Of a stretch of DNA of 64,000 bases, positions 43,290 through 53,637 are shown piece after piece. Position 1 is the stretch's first letter, and every line of letters begins with the position of its first letter. The stretch spans positions 1 through 64,000 of the forward strand of contig JAJFII010000110.1 of assembly GCA_021775095.1 (NCBI GenBank). The letters are read 5' to 3'. Position numbers and translations under genes: made by a program. A model generated the notes under the pieces. That model was not told the DNA's origin. It saw nothing but the letters and a program-made list of their open reading frames with translations, and did no database searches. The stretch comes from Rhodospirillales bacterium (GTDB lineage: Bacteria > Pseudomonadota > Alphaproteobacteria > Rhodospirillales > Casp-alpha2).

Positions 43290-45086
43290 TTGGCTCCGCC
43301 TATTCTGTCTCTAACCGAAGTTGTTGCCGGCTTCATTTCGCCTCCGCTGTTCAGCGGATTGACCATTGACGTTGGAAAAACCGATCGCATTGCGCTCGTT
43401 GGGCGCAATGGAACCGGTAAATCCACTTTGCTTAAAATGATGGCAGGATTTGTTGAATCCGATGGTGGAACGCGTTTTGTTCAGCCCGGTACCCGGATTT
43501 CCTATCTTTCACAAACCGTCAATTTTACCAGCTACACGACTTTGCAGGAATTTGTTGCGTCGGGCCTTGCCGCCGATCAGTCCGACGCCACCTACCTGGC
43601 CGATGCCCTGTTATTTGAGGTCGGTTTGACACCAGAACGACAGACCAGTGGTCTCTCCGGCGGCGAAGCCCGCCGCGCCAGTGTCGCACGGGCTCTGGTG
43701 GGCGACCCCGATGTCCTGCTGTTGGACGAGCCAACCAACCACCTTGATATAGCCATTATTGAATGGCTTGAGGAGACGCTTGCCGGCTTTCGCGGAGCGA
43801 TTGTCACGGTCAGCCACGACCGGGCGTTTCTGCGCCGGTTGTCGCGGGCAATTTTATGGTTGGATCGGGGTCGGGTTCACCGCCATGAACGCGGGTTTGC
43901 GACTTTTGATGACTGGTCGGAAACCCTATTGGCCCAGGAAGCAGAATCCAGCGCCAAACTCGATAAACTGATTGCCGACGAAACAAAATGGTCGCACGAA
44001 GGGATCAGCGCCCGACGCACCCGCAACCAGGGTCGCCTGCGCCGACTGGGAGATTTGCGCAAGGAGCGCCAGAACCGGCCTAAAACCCAGAATATGGTGG
44101 AGTTGAGGACCGATTCGAGTCAGAGATCGGGACGCCTGGTTTCAGAACTTGTGCAAGTCAGCAAAAGTTATGGTGACAAAGTTATCATTTCGGACTTTTC
44201 CACCCGTCTCATGCGGGGCGACCGGGTTGGTATTATTGGACCGAACGGTGTCGGCAAAACCACATTGCTTAAATTGATGTCGGGCGATCTCGCGCCCGAC
44301 GGGGGTTCTATCCGCCTTGGAACTAATCTCGAACCGTTGATTTTTGATCAAAACCGCGACACCCTTGATCCGGAAGCATCGCTTTGGGATACCCTGGCCG
44401 ACAGCGGTGGAGATTCCATTTCCGTGCTCGGCGAGCCCCGCCATGTGGTTGGGTATTTGCGCGATTTTATGTTTGATCCCAAACAAGCACGCAGCCCGGT
44501 AAAAAGCCTGTCTGGCGGCGAAAAAAATCGTCTCTTGCTGGCTAAACATTTAGCCCGCCCTTCCAATCTTTTGATCCTCGATGAACCAACCAACGATTTG
44601 GATATGGAAACGCTCGACCTGCTGCAGGAAATGTTAGCCGATTATAAGGGGACGATCATTCTGGTTAGCCATGACCGTGATTTTATTGATCGGGTTGTGA
44701 CGTCAACAATTGTTTTGCAGAGCAATGGTGTAATAACTGAGTATGCAGGCGGATATTCCGATTATTTGCTGCAGAAAAAACAGTCGCAATCGCTAACAAC
44801 CGAACAAAAACAGAAACAGAAAAAGGCCGAAAATAAAACCGCCGACAGCACCTTCCTTAAACGTTCGGGCCGGATGAGTTTTAAAGATAAACGAGAACTT
44901 GAATTATTGCCCGAACGGATGGCAAACCTTGAAACTGAAATTACCAAATTGAACTTAAAATTATCGAAAACCGACCCATCGACTGCTGTTATTGTTGAAC
45001 TTTCCGGCAAACTTGGGCGGCTCAGCAATGAACTCAGCCAGTGCGAAGAACGCTGGTTGGTCCTGGAGGAAATGCAGCAGGAATAA
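43290..45086 (+). CDS. uup: ABC-F family ATPase (Uup-like)
   Basis: A 598-residue soluble protein with two ATPase halves and no membrane part. The first half has G-R-N-G-T-G-K-S-T and L-S-G-G-E-A-R-R-A, the second G-P-N-G-V-G-K-T-T and L-S-G-G-E-K-N-R-L. Between them lies the charged P-tRNA-interaction linker, and the C-terminus is a Lys/Glu-rich coiled coil (about 500-598), the layout of Uup. ABC-F proteins act on the ribosome; Uup also affects transposon excision in E. coli. TTG 43290 is preceded by AAGGTGAAAT. Confidence 0.9.
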   Translation: MAPPILSLTEVVAGFISPPLFSGLTIDVGKTDRIALVGRNGTGKSTLLKMMAGFVESDGGTRFVQPGTRISYLSQTVNFTSYTTLQEFVASGLAADQSDATYLADALLFEVGLTPERQTSGLSGGEARRASVARALVGDPDVLLLDEPTNHLDIAIIEWLEETLAGFRGAIVTVSHDRAFLRRLSRAILWLDRGRVHRHERGFATFDDWSETLLAQEAESSAKLDKLIADETKWSHEGISARRTRNQGRLRRLGDLRKERQNRPKTQNMVELRTDSSQRSGRLVSELVQVSKSYGDKVIISDFSTRLMRGDRVGIIGPNGVGKTTLLKLMSGDLAPDGGSIRLGTNLEPLIFDQNRDTLDPEASLWDTLADSGGDSISVLGEPRHVVGYLRDFMFDPKQARSPVKSLSGGEKNRLLLAKHLARPSNLLILDEPTNDLDMETLDLLQEMLADYKGTIILVSHDRDFIDRVVTSTIVLQSNGVITEYAGGYSDYLLQKKQSQSLTTEQKQKQKKAENKTADSTFLKRSGRMSFKDKRELELLPERMANLETEITKLNLKLSKTDPSTAVIVELSGKLGRLSNELSQCEERWLVLEEMQQE

Positions 45087-45177
45087 TCCGAGGAGCAGTT
45101 CATGAGACGCGGCAGCTGACAAATCGTTCGCCCGGTACGGTCATTTGACCGAATTAGGGACGACAGGCTCAAACCCG

Positions 45178-46515
45178 TTAACTGATCCGGCGTCTCAGTC
45201 GTTCGGCGTCGGCAATTTCCATACGAACCGTTAATTCAATGGCGGCCAACTTATCATGGCGCGCGACGACATCGCCATGTTCATAGACCCAAGCCAGAGT
45301 AGCACCGTCCTGGTGCTTCAGCGTCAATTGAATTTCTTCGAAATTTGCGGTAACCAGGCGATCAAATATTCCGGCCAGGTGTTGGCAGCCGGCACCGGTG
45401 ATTGCAGATGCTAAATAAGGTGATTTCAAGCCATTGGCGCTGCGGCTTTCGTAAAAGTCCAGCTGATCGGGTGCCAACAAATCAGATTTATTCAAAACTT
45501 CCACAAAACCCGGGTTGTTCTCACTGGTATCGACGCCCAAGTCCTGCAAGACGGTCAAGACGTCGGTTTTCTGGGCTTGAGTATCCGGATGAGAGACGTC
45601 ACGAACGTGGACAATCAAATCTGCAGCCATGACTTCTTCCAGGGTCGCGTGAAAGGCATTTACCAGTTCATGGGGCAAATCAGAGACAAAACCGACGGTA
45701 TCGGACAAAATAACCGGTTTTCCAGAGGGCAGAACCATCTTTCGCATGGTCGGGTCAAGGGTCGCAAAGAGCTGATCCCTGGCAACAACATTGGCCGCAG
45801 TCAGGCGGTTAAACAGGGTTGATTTGCCAGCATTTGTATAACCGACCAGAGCGACAATGGGATAGGGTACCCGTTTGCGGGCCTGTCGGTGCAGGTTACG
45901 GGTTCTTTTTACGTCACTTAGTTCTCGTTTTAACCGGGTAATTCGCTGGTCAATCTGACGTCGGTCGTTCTCGATCTGTGTTTCCCCTGGGCCGCCCATA
46001 AAACCGGCGCCGCCCCGTTGCCGTTCCAGGTGGGTCCAGCTTCGTACCAGCCGGCTTCGCTGATAACTAAGGGCCGCAAGGTCAACCTGAAGCCGACCTT
46101 CTTTGGTTTGCGCACGGGCACCAAAAATTTCCAATATTAATCCGGTGCGATCGATCACTTTACACTGCCAAGCGCGTTCCAAATTGCGTTGTTGGATGGG
46201 TGTTAACGGCGTGTTGACAATAACCACATCACAGGTTTCACAGATATCGCTGTCGCCGGCGACCAACTTGGCAATACGGTCAACGGCCCCACCACCGATG
46301 AGTGTTGCCGGTTTCGGTTTATTAACGCGGATGATTTCCGAATGAAGAACTTCCAGATTGATCGCCTGGGTCAATCCAACACCCTCCTGCAGCGCCGCTT
46401 CGGGCGCACGTGCATGGGGGGTGTTTCGGTCCAGATCGGGATGAATGACAAGACAAAAGTCGCCACCTGCGGGGCGTTCGTTGCCGTTGCCTTCATTGGC
46501 CCTGTCGGCGCTCAA
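45178..46515 (-). CDS. hflX: GTPase HflX
   Basis: A 445-residue ribosome-associated GTPase. The G1 loop is G-Y-T-N-A-G-K-S-T, G3 D-T-V-G-F, and G4 N-K-S-D. The N-terminal HflX domain contains N-T-P-L-T-P-I-Q-Q-R-N-L-E, and the glycine-rich G-G-P-G-E-T-Q-I-E region precedes the GTPase. HflX rescues stalled or heat-damaged ribosomes. It follows hfq by 12 bases, the conserved hfq-hflX order of many proteobacteria. Confidence 0.95.
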   Translation of the reverse strand: MSADRANEGNGNERPAGGDFCLVIHPDLDRNTPHARAPEAALQEGVGLTQAINLEVLHSEIIRVNKPKPATLIGGGAVDRIAKLVAGDSDICETCDVVIVNTPLTPIQQRNLERAWQCKVIDRTGLILEIFGARAQTKEGRLQVDLAALSYQRSRLVRSWTHLERQRGGAGFMGGPGETQIENDRRQIDQRITRLKRELSDVKRTRNLHRQARKRVPYPIVALVGYTNAGKSTLFNRLTAANVVARDQLFATLDPTMRKMVLPSGKPVILSDTVGFVSDLPHELVNAFHATLEEVMAADLIVHVRDVSHPDTQAQKTDVLTVLQDLGVDTSENNPGFVEVLNKSDLLAPDQLDFYESRSANGLKSPYLASAITGAGCQHLAGIFDRLVTANFEEIQLTLKHQDGATLAWVYEHGDVVARHDKLAAIELTVRMEIADAERLRRRIS

Positions 46516-46527
46516 GTGGCGTCCGGA

Positions 46528-46782
46528 TTAATCTTCGTCATCCGTATCCTTCTCGGGTTCGAACAACTGAACCGGTGTCGATGGCATGACCGTCGAGATT
46601 GCGTGTTTATAAACCAGTTGGGTATGTCCGTCGCGGCGCAGAAGTACGGAAAAGTTATCAAACCACGTTACTATTCCCTGTAATTTTACACCATTTACTA
46701 AAAACACAGTGACCGGAGTTTTTTGTTTTCTTATGTAATTTAAAAAAACGTCTTGAACGTTCTGGGACTTTTCTGTTGGCAT
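46528..46782 (-). CDS. hfq: RNA chaperone Hfq
   Basis: An 84-residue hexameric RNA-binding protein that pairs small RNAs with messages. The Sm1 motif is [16 protein letters not shown], and Sm2 ends with Y-K-H-A-I-S-T. The proximal-face Q-residue in S-Q-N-V-Q-D is present. The tail is short and acidic (P-E-K-D-T-D-D-E-D). ATG 46782 follows GGGGAGG; upstream in-frame codons are not needed. Its promoter likely lies in the 143-base gap after the HAD gene. Confidence 0.97.
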   Translation of the reverse strand: MPTEKSQNVQDVFLNYIRKQKTPVTVFLVNGVKLQGIVTWFDNFSVLLRRDGHTQLVYKHAISTVMPSTPVQLFEPEKDTDDED

Positions 46783-46925
46783 GTTTGCCTCCCCTTCTTT
46801 TTTTGTTTTCACATTACTTGAACTTCGGAAATCAACCGAAAGCTTTAAGTCTATTCAGTAATGTCCCTGTTGCAACGAACCCACCTCGCCCCATTTTTTT
46901 TAAGGATATTGGTTTCTCAAAGAGC

Positions 46926-47582
46926 TTACATCTTCCGCAGGCGCTTGCAAAGAGCTTCGGCACTGTCAAAGTGGAAATGTGGCGGAAACTGATCAAACTC
47001 GTTATTTTCTGGTGGTCTTGCGCGCATAAGCACCGGCAAACAGTTAGCGCCAATTGCACATTCCATATCAATATCCGCGTCCCCGACAAACCAGACATTT
47101 TGGCCAGGAATGAAACCGCTTTGGGCTAATGCCATATGGATCGGATCGGCCGCAGGTTTGTCATGGGCGGCGTCGTTTGCGCCGACGATATGACCAAAAT
47201 ATTTAGTCCATCCCAGAGCATCTGCTTCCTTGCGCAGGTAATCGCCCCGCTTATTACTGACAATGCACTGATAAATTCCCAGAGAGGCAATTTCAGATAA
47301 CAGTTCGGAGATGCCACGGAGCGGTTTGACCTGCGCCGCGTGTATTTCATCGTAACGGGCATAAAAGACGTCGGCGGCGCTTTTCCATTTGTCACCAAAA
47401 AGTTCAGGGAAACTTTCTCGCGTGGATTTCTTTACCCGTTTACGGGTTTCTTCCAACGTCCAGGGCCGTTGGCCAAAGGATATCAACGTTGTATTCAAGG
47501 CATCACGGATAACCGGCCAACTGTCGACAAGTGTATTGTCCCAATCAAAAATGACGGCTCCGGGTAAGGCGGTCTGTGGCAT
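46926..47582 (-). CDS. HAD-superfamily phosphatase, phosphoglycolate phosphatase-like
   Basis: A 218-residue HAD hydrolase. Motif I is F-D-W-D-N-T-L (nucleophile Asp at about 13), motif II S-N-K-R, and motif IV V-G-D-A-D-I-D-M. The W in D-W-D is a variant of the more common D-L-D. It likely dephosphorylates a small metabolite such as phosphoglycolate. It lies 11 bases downstream of the transaminase gene and upstream of hfq. Confidence 0.87.
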   Translation of the reverse strand: MPQTALPGAVIFDWDNTLVDSWPVIRDALNTTLISFGQRPWTLEETRKRVKKSTRESFPELFGDKWKSAADVFYARYDEIHAAQVKPLRGISELLSEIASLGIYQCIVSNKRGDYLRKEADALGWTKYFGHIVGANDAAHDKPAADPIHMALAQSGFIPGQNVWFVGDADIDMECAIGANCLPVLMRARPPENNEFDQFPPHFHFDSAEALCKRLRKM

Positions 47583-47593
47583 GGGGGTGCTGA

Positions 47594-48475
47594 TTAATTC
47601 CAGCGGTTCGTTACCACTGGACCCCCTTTGCTTTCGATGAAGTCAACATAGAGATCAAGGAGATTGGCTGTGAGCTCGCCAACGTGCCCGTTGCCAACTG
47701 GTTTTCCATCGATCCGGGTTACAGCCTTTACATGGGACGTCGAACTGGTGACAAAAGCTTCCTTCGCTTCCGCCGCTTCCTGTCTGGAAAACGCCCGTTC
47801 CGAAAACGCCAAACCGGATGCCCGCGCCGCTTCAATAACAGCCAGTCGGGTAATACCGTTGAGGATCGATTGCCCGACCTGACGGGTCACCAATTCACCG
47901 GATTTGGTGACAATCCAGGCGTTGGCAGAAGTTCCTTCGGTGATTTCATCCTTTTCGTTGTACATCCAGGCCTCGTAGGCGCCGACCGACCGCGCTTGCT
48001 GTTTGCCCAGGCAATTGGGCAGAAGGGCGATCGACTTTATGTCTTTACGCTGCCAGCGAATATCCGGAATTGTTATGACACCAACCCCCTTGCTCAATGC
48101 GGCTTTGTCGAGGGGCGGCATTTTACGGGCGGTGATCACCAGTGCGCTTTGGCATTCGGCCGGGAACGGGTGGTCGCGACGGGCGACGCCACGGGTTATC
48201 TGTAAATAGACCAAACCATTTTTTACGTGGTTGCGCTGCACGACCTGACGTACGACGACCATTAACGACCGTTTGCCCATGGGCCATTTGATCTGTAGTT
48301 CGCCAAGGGAGTGCGTAAGTCGGTCCAAATGACCTTGCTCGCCAATCAATTTGCCGCCGTGTACAGCAAACACCTCATAAACCCCGTCGGCAAATTGATA
48401 GCCGCGGTCTTCAATGTGGACAGAGCCTTGGGAATGGGGGACGTATTGACCGTTTACGTAGGCAATTCGGGACAT
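47594..48475 (-). CDS. dat: D-amino-acid transaminase (class IV PLP enzyme)
   Basis: A 293-residue fold-type IV aminotransferase. The PLP lysine is in D-I-K-S-I-A-L-L-P-N, and the family marks E-D-R-G-Y-Q-F-A-D-G-V-Y-E, and T-E-G-T-S-A-N-A-W are clear. The D-I-K-S form is that of D-alanine transaminases, which make D-glutamate or D-alanine from keto acids. A branched-chain transaminase is less likely. It sits in the trkA-dat-HAD-hfq run with short gaps. Confidence 0.9.
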   Translation of the reverse strand: MSRIAYVNGQYVPHSQGSVHIEDRGYQFADGVYEVFAVHGGKLIGEQGHLDRLTHSLGELQIKWPMGKRSLMVVVRQVVQRNHVKNGLVYLQITRGVARRDHPFPAECQSALVITARKMPPLDKAALSKGVGVITIPDIRWQRKDIKSIALLPNCLGKQQARSVGAYEAWMYNEKDEITEGTSANAWIVTKSGELVTRQVGQSILNGITRLAVIEAARASGLAFSERAFSRQEAAEAKEAFVTSSTSHVKAVTRIDGKPVGNGHVGELTANLLDLYVDFIESKGGPVVTNRWN

Positions 48476-48503
48476 TTTCTATCTGCTTTCGTCAGTAATT
48501 GTT

Positions 48504-49880
48504 TTAAAAATATTCCAATTGTACAGAGAACATTTTTTCGACTTTTCGTATGGAATCCGCCGACGCGAAAAGTACCACGCGGTCCTTGGCCTGAACCACC
48601 GTGCTGCCGGTTGGACAAATCATTGCACCGTCGCGAACGATTGCACCCAATATGACGCCAGAAGGCAGATTGACTTCGCGCAGGGGTTTGCCGACCAGAT
48701 CTGAAGTTTCCAGGGCTTCCGCTTCAATCAATTCGCCAAACCCTTCGCGTAAGGTATGAACGGAGTGGATGCGGCCGCGCCGCACGTGTTGAAGTATTGT
48801 TGATACGGTAATGTTTCGCGGGCTGACAACGACATCGATGCCGAGGGAGCTGATGAGCGGCTCGTAGGTGTTTTTATTGATCAGTGTAATGGCGCGTTGA
48901 GAGCCATATCGTTTGGCCAGCAGCGACGCCAAAATATTGGTTTCATCATCATTTGTGACCGCAACAACGGTCTCAGTGGCGCTGACATTGGCTTCTTCCA
49001 GGATGTCCGGGTCCAGGACGTCGCCCTGTAGAACCATGGTTTTATTCAGTAACCCGGCGATCAATTCTGCTCGTTCCCGCTCCGATTCGATGATTTTGGT
49101 CTTAACCCATTCGTGTTCTCGTTCAATTTCCTGGGCTAGAAACAAACCGATATTTCCGCCGCCAAAAATAAGCAAGCGTCGGGCTTCTGTTTCTTCGTGG
49201 CCAAAGGCCGCCATGGCCCGGCCGATCTGATCACTATCGACGACAAAATAAACTTCGTCGCCGGGCAGCATCTGATCGTCGGATGTGGGAATGATCGCAT
49301 TGTTTTCACGGGTTAACCCGACGATAACAATGTTCAAATCTGGAAACAATTGGGTGAGCTGACGCAGCGGCGTATGGACCAACGGGCAATCATCTTCACA
49401 GCGAACCCCCAACAATTTTACTTTGTCGTCAACCAATGGGATCATTTCAAACGCCCCGGGCACGCGCAAGCGACGGCTGACGGCGCGCGCCACTTCCATT
49501 TCCGGCGAAATAATGAAATCAATGGGCATATGGTCACGGGAAAATAAATTGGCCCAGACCGGTTCCAGGTATCCCTGTTGGCGAACCCGTGCAATTTTTG
49601 TCGGCGCAGCGAATAGGGAATGGGCAACCTGACAGGCCACCATATTAACTTCGTCGGAATAGGTAACGGCAATCAGCAAATCGGCATCGGCAAGACCCGC
49701 GCGCTCAAGCACGTCGGGTAGGGAAGCGTGACCGACGATACCATTAACGTCCAGGGTATCACTGATGCGGCGAATGAGGTCGGGGGACTGATCAACAACA
49801 GTAACGTCATTATTCTCCAGGGCCAGGTGGCGTGCGATATTGGAGCCGACCTGCCCAGCGCCGCAAACGATCACTTTCAT
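48504..49880 (-). CDS. trkA: Trk potassium uptake regulatory protein TrkA
   Basis: A 458-residue cytoplasmic NAD-binding regulator of Trk potassium channels. Two RCK domains are present: G-A-G-Q-V-G-S-N-I-A at residue 6 and the second G-G-G-N-I-G-L-F near 239, each followed by a TrkA_C part. The length is right for the two-domain form. TrkA next to ntrX is a conserved arrangement in alphaproteobacteria. No trkH/G appears in the window. Confidence 0.95.
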   Translation of the reverse strand: MKVIVCGAGQVGSNIARHLALENNDVTVVDQSPDLIRRISDTLDVNGIVGHASLPDVLERAGLADADLLIAVTYSDEVNMVACQVAHSLFAAPTKIARVRQQGYLEPVWANLFSRDHMPIDFIISPEMEVARAVSRRLRVPGAFEMIPLVDDKVKLLGVRCEDDCPLVHTPLRQLTQLFPDLNIVIVGLTRENNAIIPTSDDQMLPGDEVYFVVDSDQIGRAMAAFGHEETEARRLLIFGGGNIGLFLAQEIEREHEWVKTKIIESERERAELIAGLLNKTMVLQGDVLDPDILEEANVSATETVVAVTNDDETNILASLLAKRYGSQRAITLINKNTYEPLISSLGIDVVVSPRNITVSTILQHVRRGRIHSVHTLREGFGELIEAEALETSDLVGKPLREVNLPSGVILGAIVRDGAMICPTGSTVVQAKDRVVLFASADSIRKVEKMFSVQLEYF

Positions 49881-49910
49881 TTTAACCCATTCCTTTGTTT
49901 CACTGGCCGC

Positions 49911-51317
49911 CTAGGCGTCCGCCGTTGGACGTTCCGTACTTTGAATGCCAAGCGATTTCAGTTTGCGATGGAGCGCCGAACGTTCCATTCCGACAAACTC
50001 GGCAGTTTTTGATATATTGCCAGCGAATCTGGTAATCTGGGCCGCCAGATATTGCCTCTCAAAGACTTCACGGGCATCGCGCAGCGGCAGCCCCATAATG
50101 TCATCGTTATGTTCAGAATCCAAACTTGGAACGGGTGCGTCGGCACCGATTTCTGGCGGTAACCCGGAAAGCCCAATGGTTTGCGAGGATTCGCCGGGGG
50201 TCATGATCAAAGTGCGCTCGATAACATTTCGCAATTCTCGGACATTCCCCGGCCATTTGTAAGCCCGCAAAGCTGCGACCGCATCGCCACCGATAACCCG
50301 GGGTGTGCGCCCATTTGCCTTTGCATATTGTTGCATAAAATGTTGCGCCAATAGTTCAATGTCTTCCGAACGTTCATTGAGCGATGGGATTTCCATGGGA
50401 ACCACATTCAGGCGATAATATAAGTCTTCGCGAAATCGCCCGTTGGCGATTTCGGTTGTCATATTTCGAGTGGTCGCGGCAATGACACGGACATCAACCT
50501 GTACCGATGCGGATCCCCCTATCCTCGAAAAATTTTGTTCTTGCAGAACACGGACGATTTTACCCTGGGTTTCCAGCGGCATATCAGAAATTTCGTCTAA
50601 AAACAGAGTACCGTTGTGCGCCTCCTCAAAAGTACCGACCTGAATGGATGTTGAGCCATCCGGTAAAACAATCTCCCGCCCAAAAAGACTCTCTTCAACG
50701 GTATCCGGCGTCATGGTTGCACAGTTGACAACGACAAAGGAACTGGCGGCGCGTTTCGACCGAATATGAATGAACCGCGCGGTAATTTCCTTTCCAGATC
50801 CGGCCGGCCCGGAGATTAAAACCCGGCTGTTTGATGGGGCGACGCGTTCAATCGCCTGACCAATTTCCCGTATGACAGCGGATTTACCCACAATTTTGTC
50901 ATTACCGCCGTTTCGTGCCCGCAATTCCTCAACCTCGCGGCGTAAATTGCCAGCGTCGATGGCGCGCCCGACCATCAGCAACAGATGGTCGGCTTTAAAG
51001 GGTTTTTGAATGAAATCATGGGCCCCGTCCTTTATCGCCTGAACGGCCGTTTCGACGGTACCATGGCCACTCATCATCAGGATCGGCAGGTCCGGATGAT
51101 CCCGCTTGACGGCTTTCAGGATGCCCAGGCCGTCCAGTTTGCTGCCCTGCAACCATATATCGAGGAGGATCAGGTTGGGGCGCCGGGTTTCGATCGCCGC
51201 CAGCGCCAGATCACTATTGGCGGCCTGGCGGGTTTCATAACCCTCGTCCTCCAAAAGACCGCAAACCAGAGTGCGAATGTCCTGTTCGTCTTCTACAATC
51301 AAAATATCATGTGGCAT
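49911..51317 (-). CDS. ntrX: Nitrogen response regulator NtrX
   Basis: A 468-residue response regulator. The receiver has E-D-E near 10 and the phospho-Asp in L-I-L-L-D-I-W. The central AAA+ domain has Walker A G-P-A-G-S-G-K-E and Walker B T-L-F-L-D-E-I-S-D. The sigma-54 loop GAFTGA is absent: the position reads R-E-I-V-L-P-D-G-S. The C-terminus is a Fis-type helix-turn-helix. TTG 51338 is in frame, but ATG 51317 gives the family start. It is the partner of NtrY, which ends 10 bases upstream. Confidence 0.94.
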   Translation of the reverse strand: MPHDILIVEDEQDIRTLVCGLLEDEGYETRQAANSDLALAAIETRRPNLILLDIWLQGSKLDGLGILKAVKRDHPDLPILMMSGHGTVETAVQAIKDGAHDFIQKPFKADHLLLMVGRAIDAGNLRREVEELRARNGGNDKIVGKSAVIREIGQAIERVAPSNSRVLISGPAGSGKEITARFIHIRSKRAASSFVVVNCATMTPDTVEESLFGREIVLPDGSTSIQVGTFEEAHNGTLFLDEISDMPLETQGKIVRVLQEQNFSRIGGSASVQVDVRVIAATTRNMTTEIANGRFREDLYYRLNVVPMEIPSLNERSEDIELLAQHFMQQYAKANGRTPRVIGGDAVAALRAYKWPGNVRELRNVIERTLIMTPGESSQTIGLSGLPPEIGADAPVPSLDSEHNDDIMGLPLRDAREVFERQYLAAQITRFAGNISKTAEFVGMERSALHRKLKSLGIQSTERPTADA

Positions 51318-51327
51318 GCGACGAATA

Positions 51328-53637
51328 CTATTCTCCAATGCCTCTCATGGCGAGTTGAATTTCCATTTGAAGCCGGTCTTTTTCCGGTTTTTTTTCTGTA
51401 CTTATGAGTTCATTCGGCGCTTGCGAAGCAATCGTGAAGGTAATTTGTGCGCCGCCGTCTGGATTATTCGCTAATTGTAAAGTTCCACGGTGGTCTTCGA
51501 CAATTTTCTTAACAATTGCCAATCCCAACCCGGTTCCTTTTGCCCGAGTTGTCACATAGGGTTCCGTCAAACGATCCCTGTTTTCAACCGGCAGTCCTCT
51601 GCCGTTGTCGATGATCGAAACTTCGATAAGCTGTGCTTCCTGACGGTCGTCGGGCGAGTCGTTCTCGAGGCGGCGAATCCGCACCCAAATGTTGCCGCTT
51701 GTTGGGTTGGCAACGGTGTTCTCAATTTTTCCGATGACAGATTCCGAGGCATTTTTTAATAAATTGGCAAGCGCTCGGCTGATCTGTTGACCGTCGCAGT
51801 AGCTGATCAGATCGTCGACCGGGAAATCCTTGGTGAAAGTAATTTCCGGATATCGATTTTCTTCCAGAAATAGCGCCTGCCTGCAAATCTCAGATAAATT
51901 TTCCGGTTTCATGGAAGGTTCCGGCATTCTGGCAAATGCAGCGAATTCATCAACCATTCGCCCAATATCCTCGACTTGACGGGTTATCGTGCCAATGCAG
52001 GATTTGAAAATATCAGGATCCGATTTGATTTCGGCTAGGTACTTGCGCTCAAGGCGTTCGGCGGACAACTGAATAGGCGTCAACGGGTTTTTGATCTCAT
52101 GGGCGATGCGCCGCGCCACGTCGGCCCACGCGGCTTTGCGTTGTGCGGACAGCAGTTCGGTTACGTCGTCAAATGTTATGACATATCCAATTGTTTCATT
52201 CCCGAGAAATTCTGCGGCAATTTGCACATGTAAAGTCAGAGACACGTTTTCACGCACCATCTCAATCTCATCTTTGTGCATCCGACCGTCTTTTTGCCGG
52301 ACGTCGTCCAATAAGGGGGCCATTTCAGGTATGACTTCATTTAAGGCCTTGCCGATGGCTGCATCCAGGTTGGTGGCCACCAGAGCGGATGCCGACCTGT
52401 TTGGCAAATGAATCATACCGTCGGCGTCAAGGCCAATAACACCTGCGGAAACGCCGGTTAATACGGTCTCTGTAAATCGGCGCCGTTCGTCCAGTTCGCG
52501 GTTGGCGTCAATAAGTCCGTCGTGCTGGGTTTGAAGTTGAATGGTCATTTTGTTAAAAGCCTGACCAAGCGAGCGGATTTCGTCGTCTTCTTCCGCCACA
52601 CTGACGCGAACCGACAGATCACCTTTGCTGACCGCTTCAGCGGCACCAATCAGTCGGCTGATTGGCGTCGCCAACTGTTTGGCAACGGTTAATCCAATCC
52701 AAGCTGCCGCCAGCAATAACAACAAAGCGACAACCGCAAAAATGACGACGAAGGTGACCTGGAACCCGCCGCGTTTTTCTTTCATTTCCTGATATTGACC
52801 AACCGCTTGATTGATCGAGTCAATATGTCCACTAACCCGAGCATCGATATATCTTTCGACAACCACATAGGTGTCAATGAAACGATTAAGTTTAATGAGA
52901 GCGCGCACCCGTTCTGAATCATCAGAATTCAGGACGGCTATTTTGCCGGTGTCCGCAGTTACAAACGCCGACGGTTGTATGGTATCTATGGCGTCCGTGA
53001 AACTGTAGCGTGACCGGCCAAGCACTTTACCCGAGCTGTCGATGGCAATCGCCTCCGATAGGGCTCTGCTAACCGAATAAGATGTCAAAATTTGGTTTAG
53101 GGCGAAACGGTTGTCGATCAACCGAGGCGCATTGTTGTTCAAGTCATTTGCGATAGCAAGCGCATCAAAACTGATCGTCTTACGGTGTTCGTCCAGGTAA
53201 GACTTGGCGACGACCAGAGATTGATTAAGCGCTGAATTGACGCGGTCGGAAAACCAGACTTCAAGACCGTGGTTCAAAAATAAGGCAGAAAATACGGCGA
53301 CTAAGATCGATGGTGTAACAGCAACAAAGCTGAACAGTGTTACCAGGCGCCCCTGCAATCCGGCCCCTGCCGCCCGATTTCTTCGTTCCTGCCAAAGCAA
53401 ATAGAGACGGCGCCCGACGACAATGCATAGCAGCAGTAAAAGAATTCCGTCTATGTAGAGCAGACTGACAACCGTCGTGACATTAAAGGTATCAGATTCC
53501 TGCGCCGTCAGCGCGGCGACCGTGGTAATACCGGAAATAACCGCAGCAGCAGACAGCGCGTAGGACAAACTGCGGCTGCTGCCAAGTTTCGCGGCCAATC
53601 GGGGAACGATTTCCGACAGGGCCTTTTGGCTGTTCAT
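51328..53637 (-). CDS. ntrY: Sensor kinase NtrY
   Basis: A 769-residue membrane histidine kinase. Three to four N-terminal membrane segments and a periplasmic sensor loop are followed by another helix near 300, a HAMP domain, a PAS-like region, and the kinase core with H-box [14 protein letters not shown]-box N-L-L-K-N-A-S-E and G-boxes D-N-G-R-G-L and G-T-G-L-G-L. With NtrX it responds to nitrogen and, in relatives, to redox conditions. It overlaps ntrC by four bases. Confidence 0.95.
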   Translation of the reverse strand: MNSQKALSEIVPRLAAKLGSSRSLSYALSAAAVISGITTVAALTAQESDTFNVTTVVSLLYIDGILLLLLCIVVGRRLYLLWQERRNRAAGAGLQGRLVTLFSFVAVTPSILVAVFSALFLNHGLEVWFSDRVNSALNQSLVVAKSYLDEHRKTISFDALAIANDLNNNAPRLIDNRFALNQILTSYSVSRALSEAIAIDSSGKVLGRSRYSFTDAIDTIQPSAFVTADTGKIAVLNSDDSERVRALIKLNRFIDTYVVVERYIDARVSGHIDSINQAVGQYQEMKEKRGGFQVTFVVIFAVVALLLLLAAAWIGLTVAKQLATPISRLIGAAEAVSKGDLSVRVSVAEEDDEIRSLGQAFNKMTIQLQTQHDGLIDANRELDERRRFTETVLTGVSAGVIGLDADGMIHLPNRSASALVATNLDAAIGKALNEVIPEMAPLLDDVRQKDGRMHKDEIEMVRENVSLTLHVQIAAEFLGNETIGYVITFDDVTELLSAQRKAAWADVARRIAHEIKNPLTPIQLSAERLERKYLAEIKSDPDIFKSCIGTITRQVEDIGRMVDEFAAFARMPEPSMKPENLSEICRQALFLEENRYPEITFTKDFPVDDLISYCDGQQISRALANLLKNASESVIGKIENTVANPTSGNIWVRIRRLENDSPDDRQEAQLIEVSIIDNGRGLPVENRDRLTEPYVTTRAKGTGLGLAIVKKIVEDHRGTLQLANNPDGGAQITFTIASQAPNELISTEKKPEKDRLQMEIQLAMRGIGE

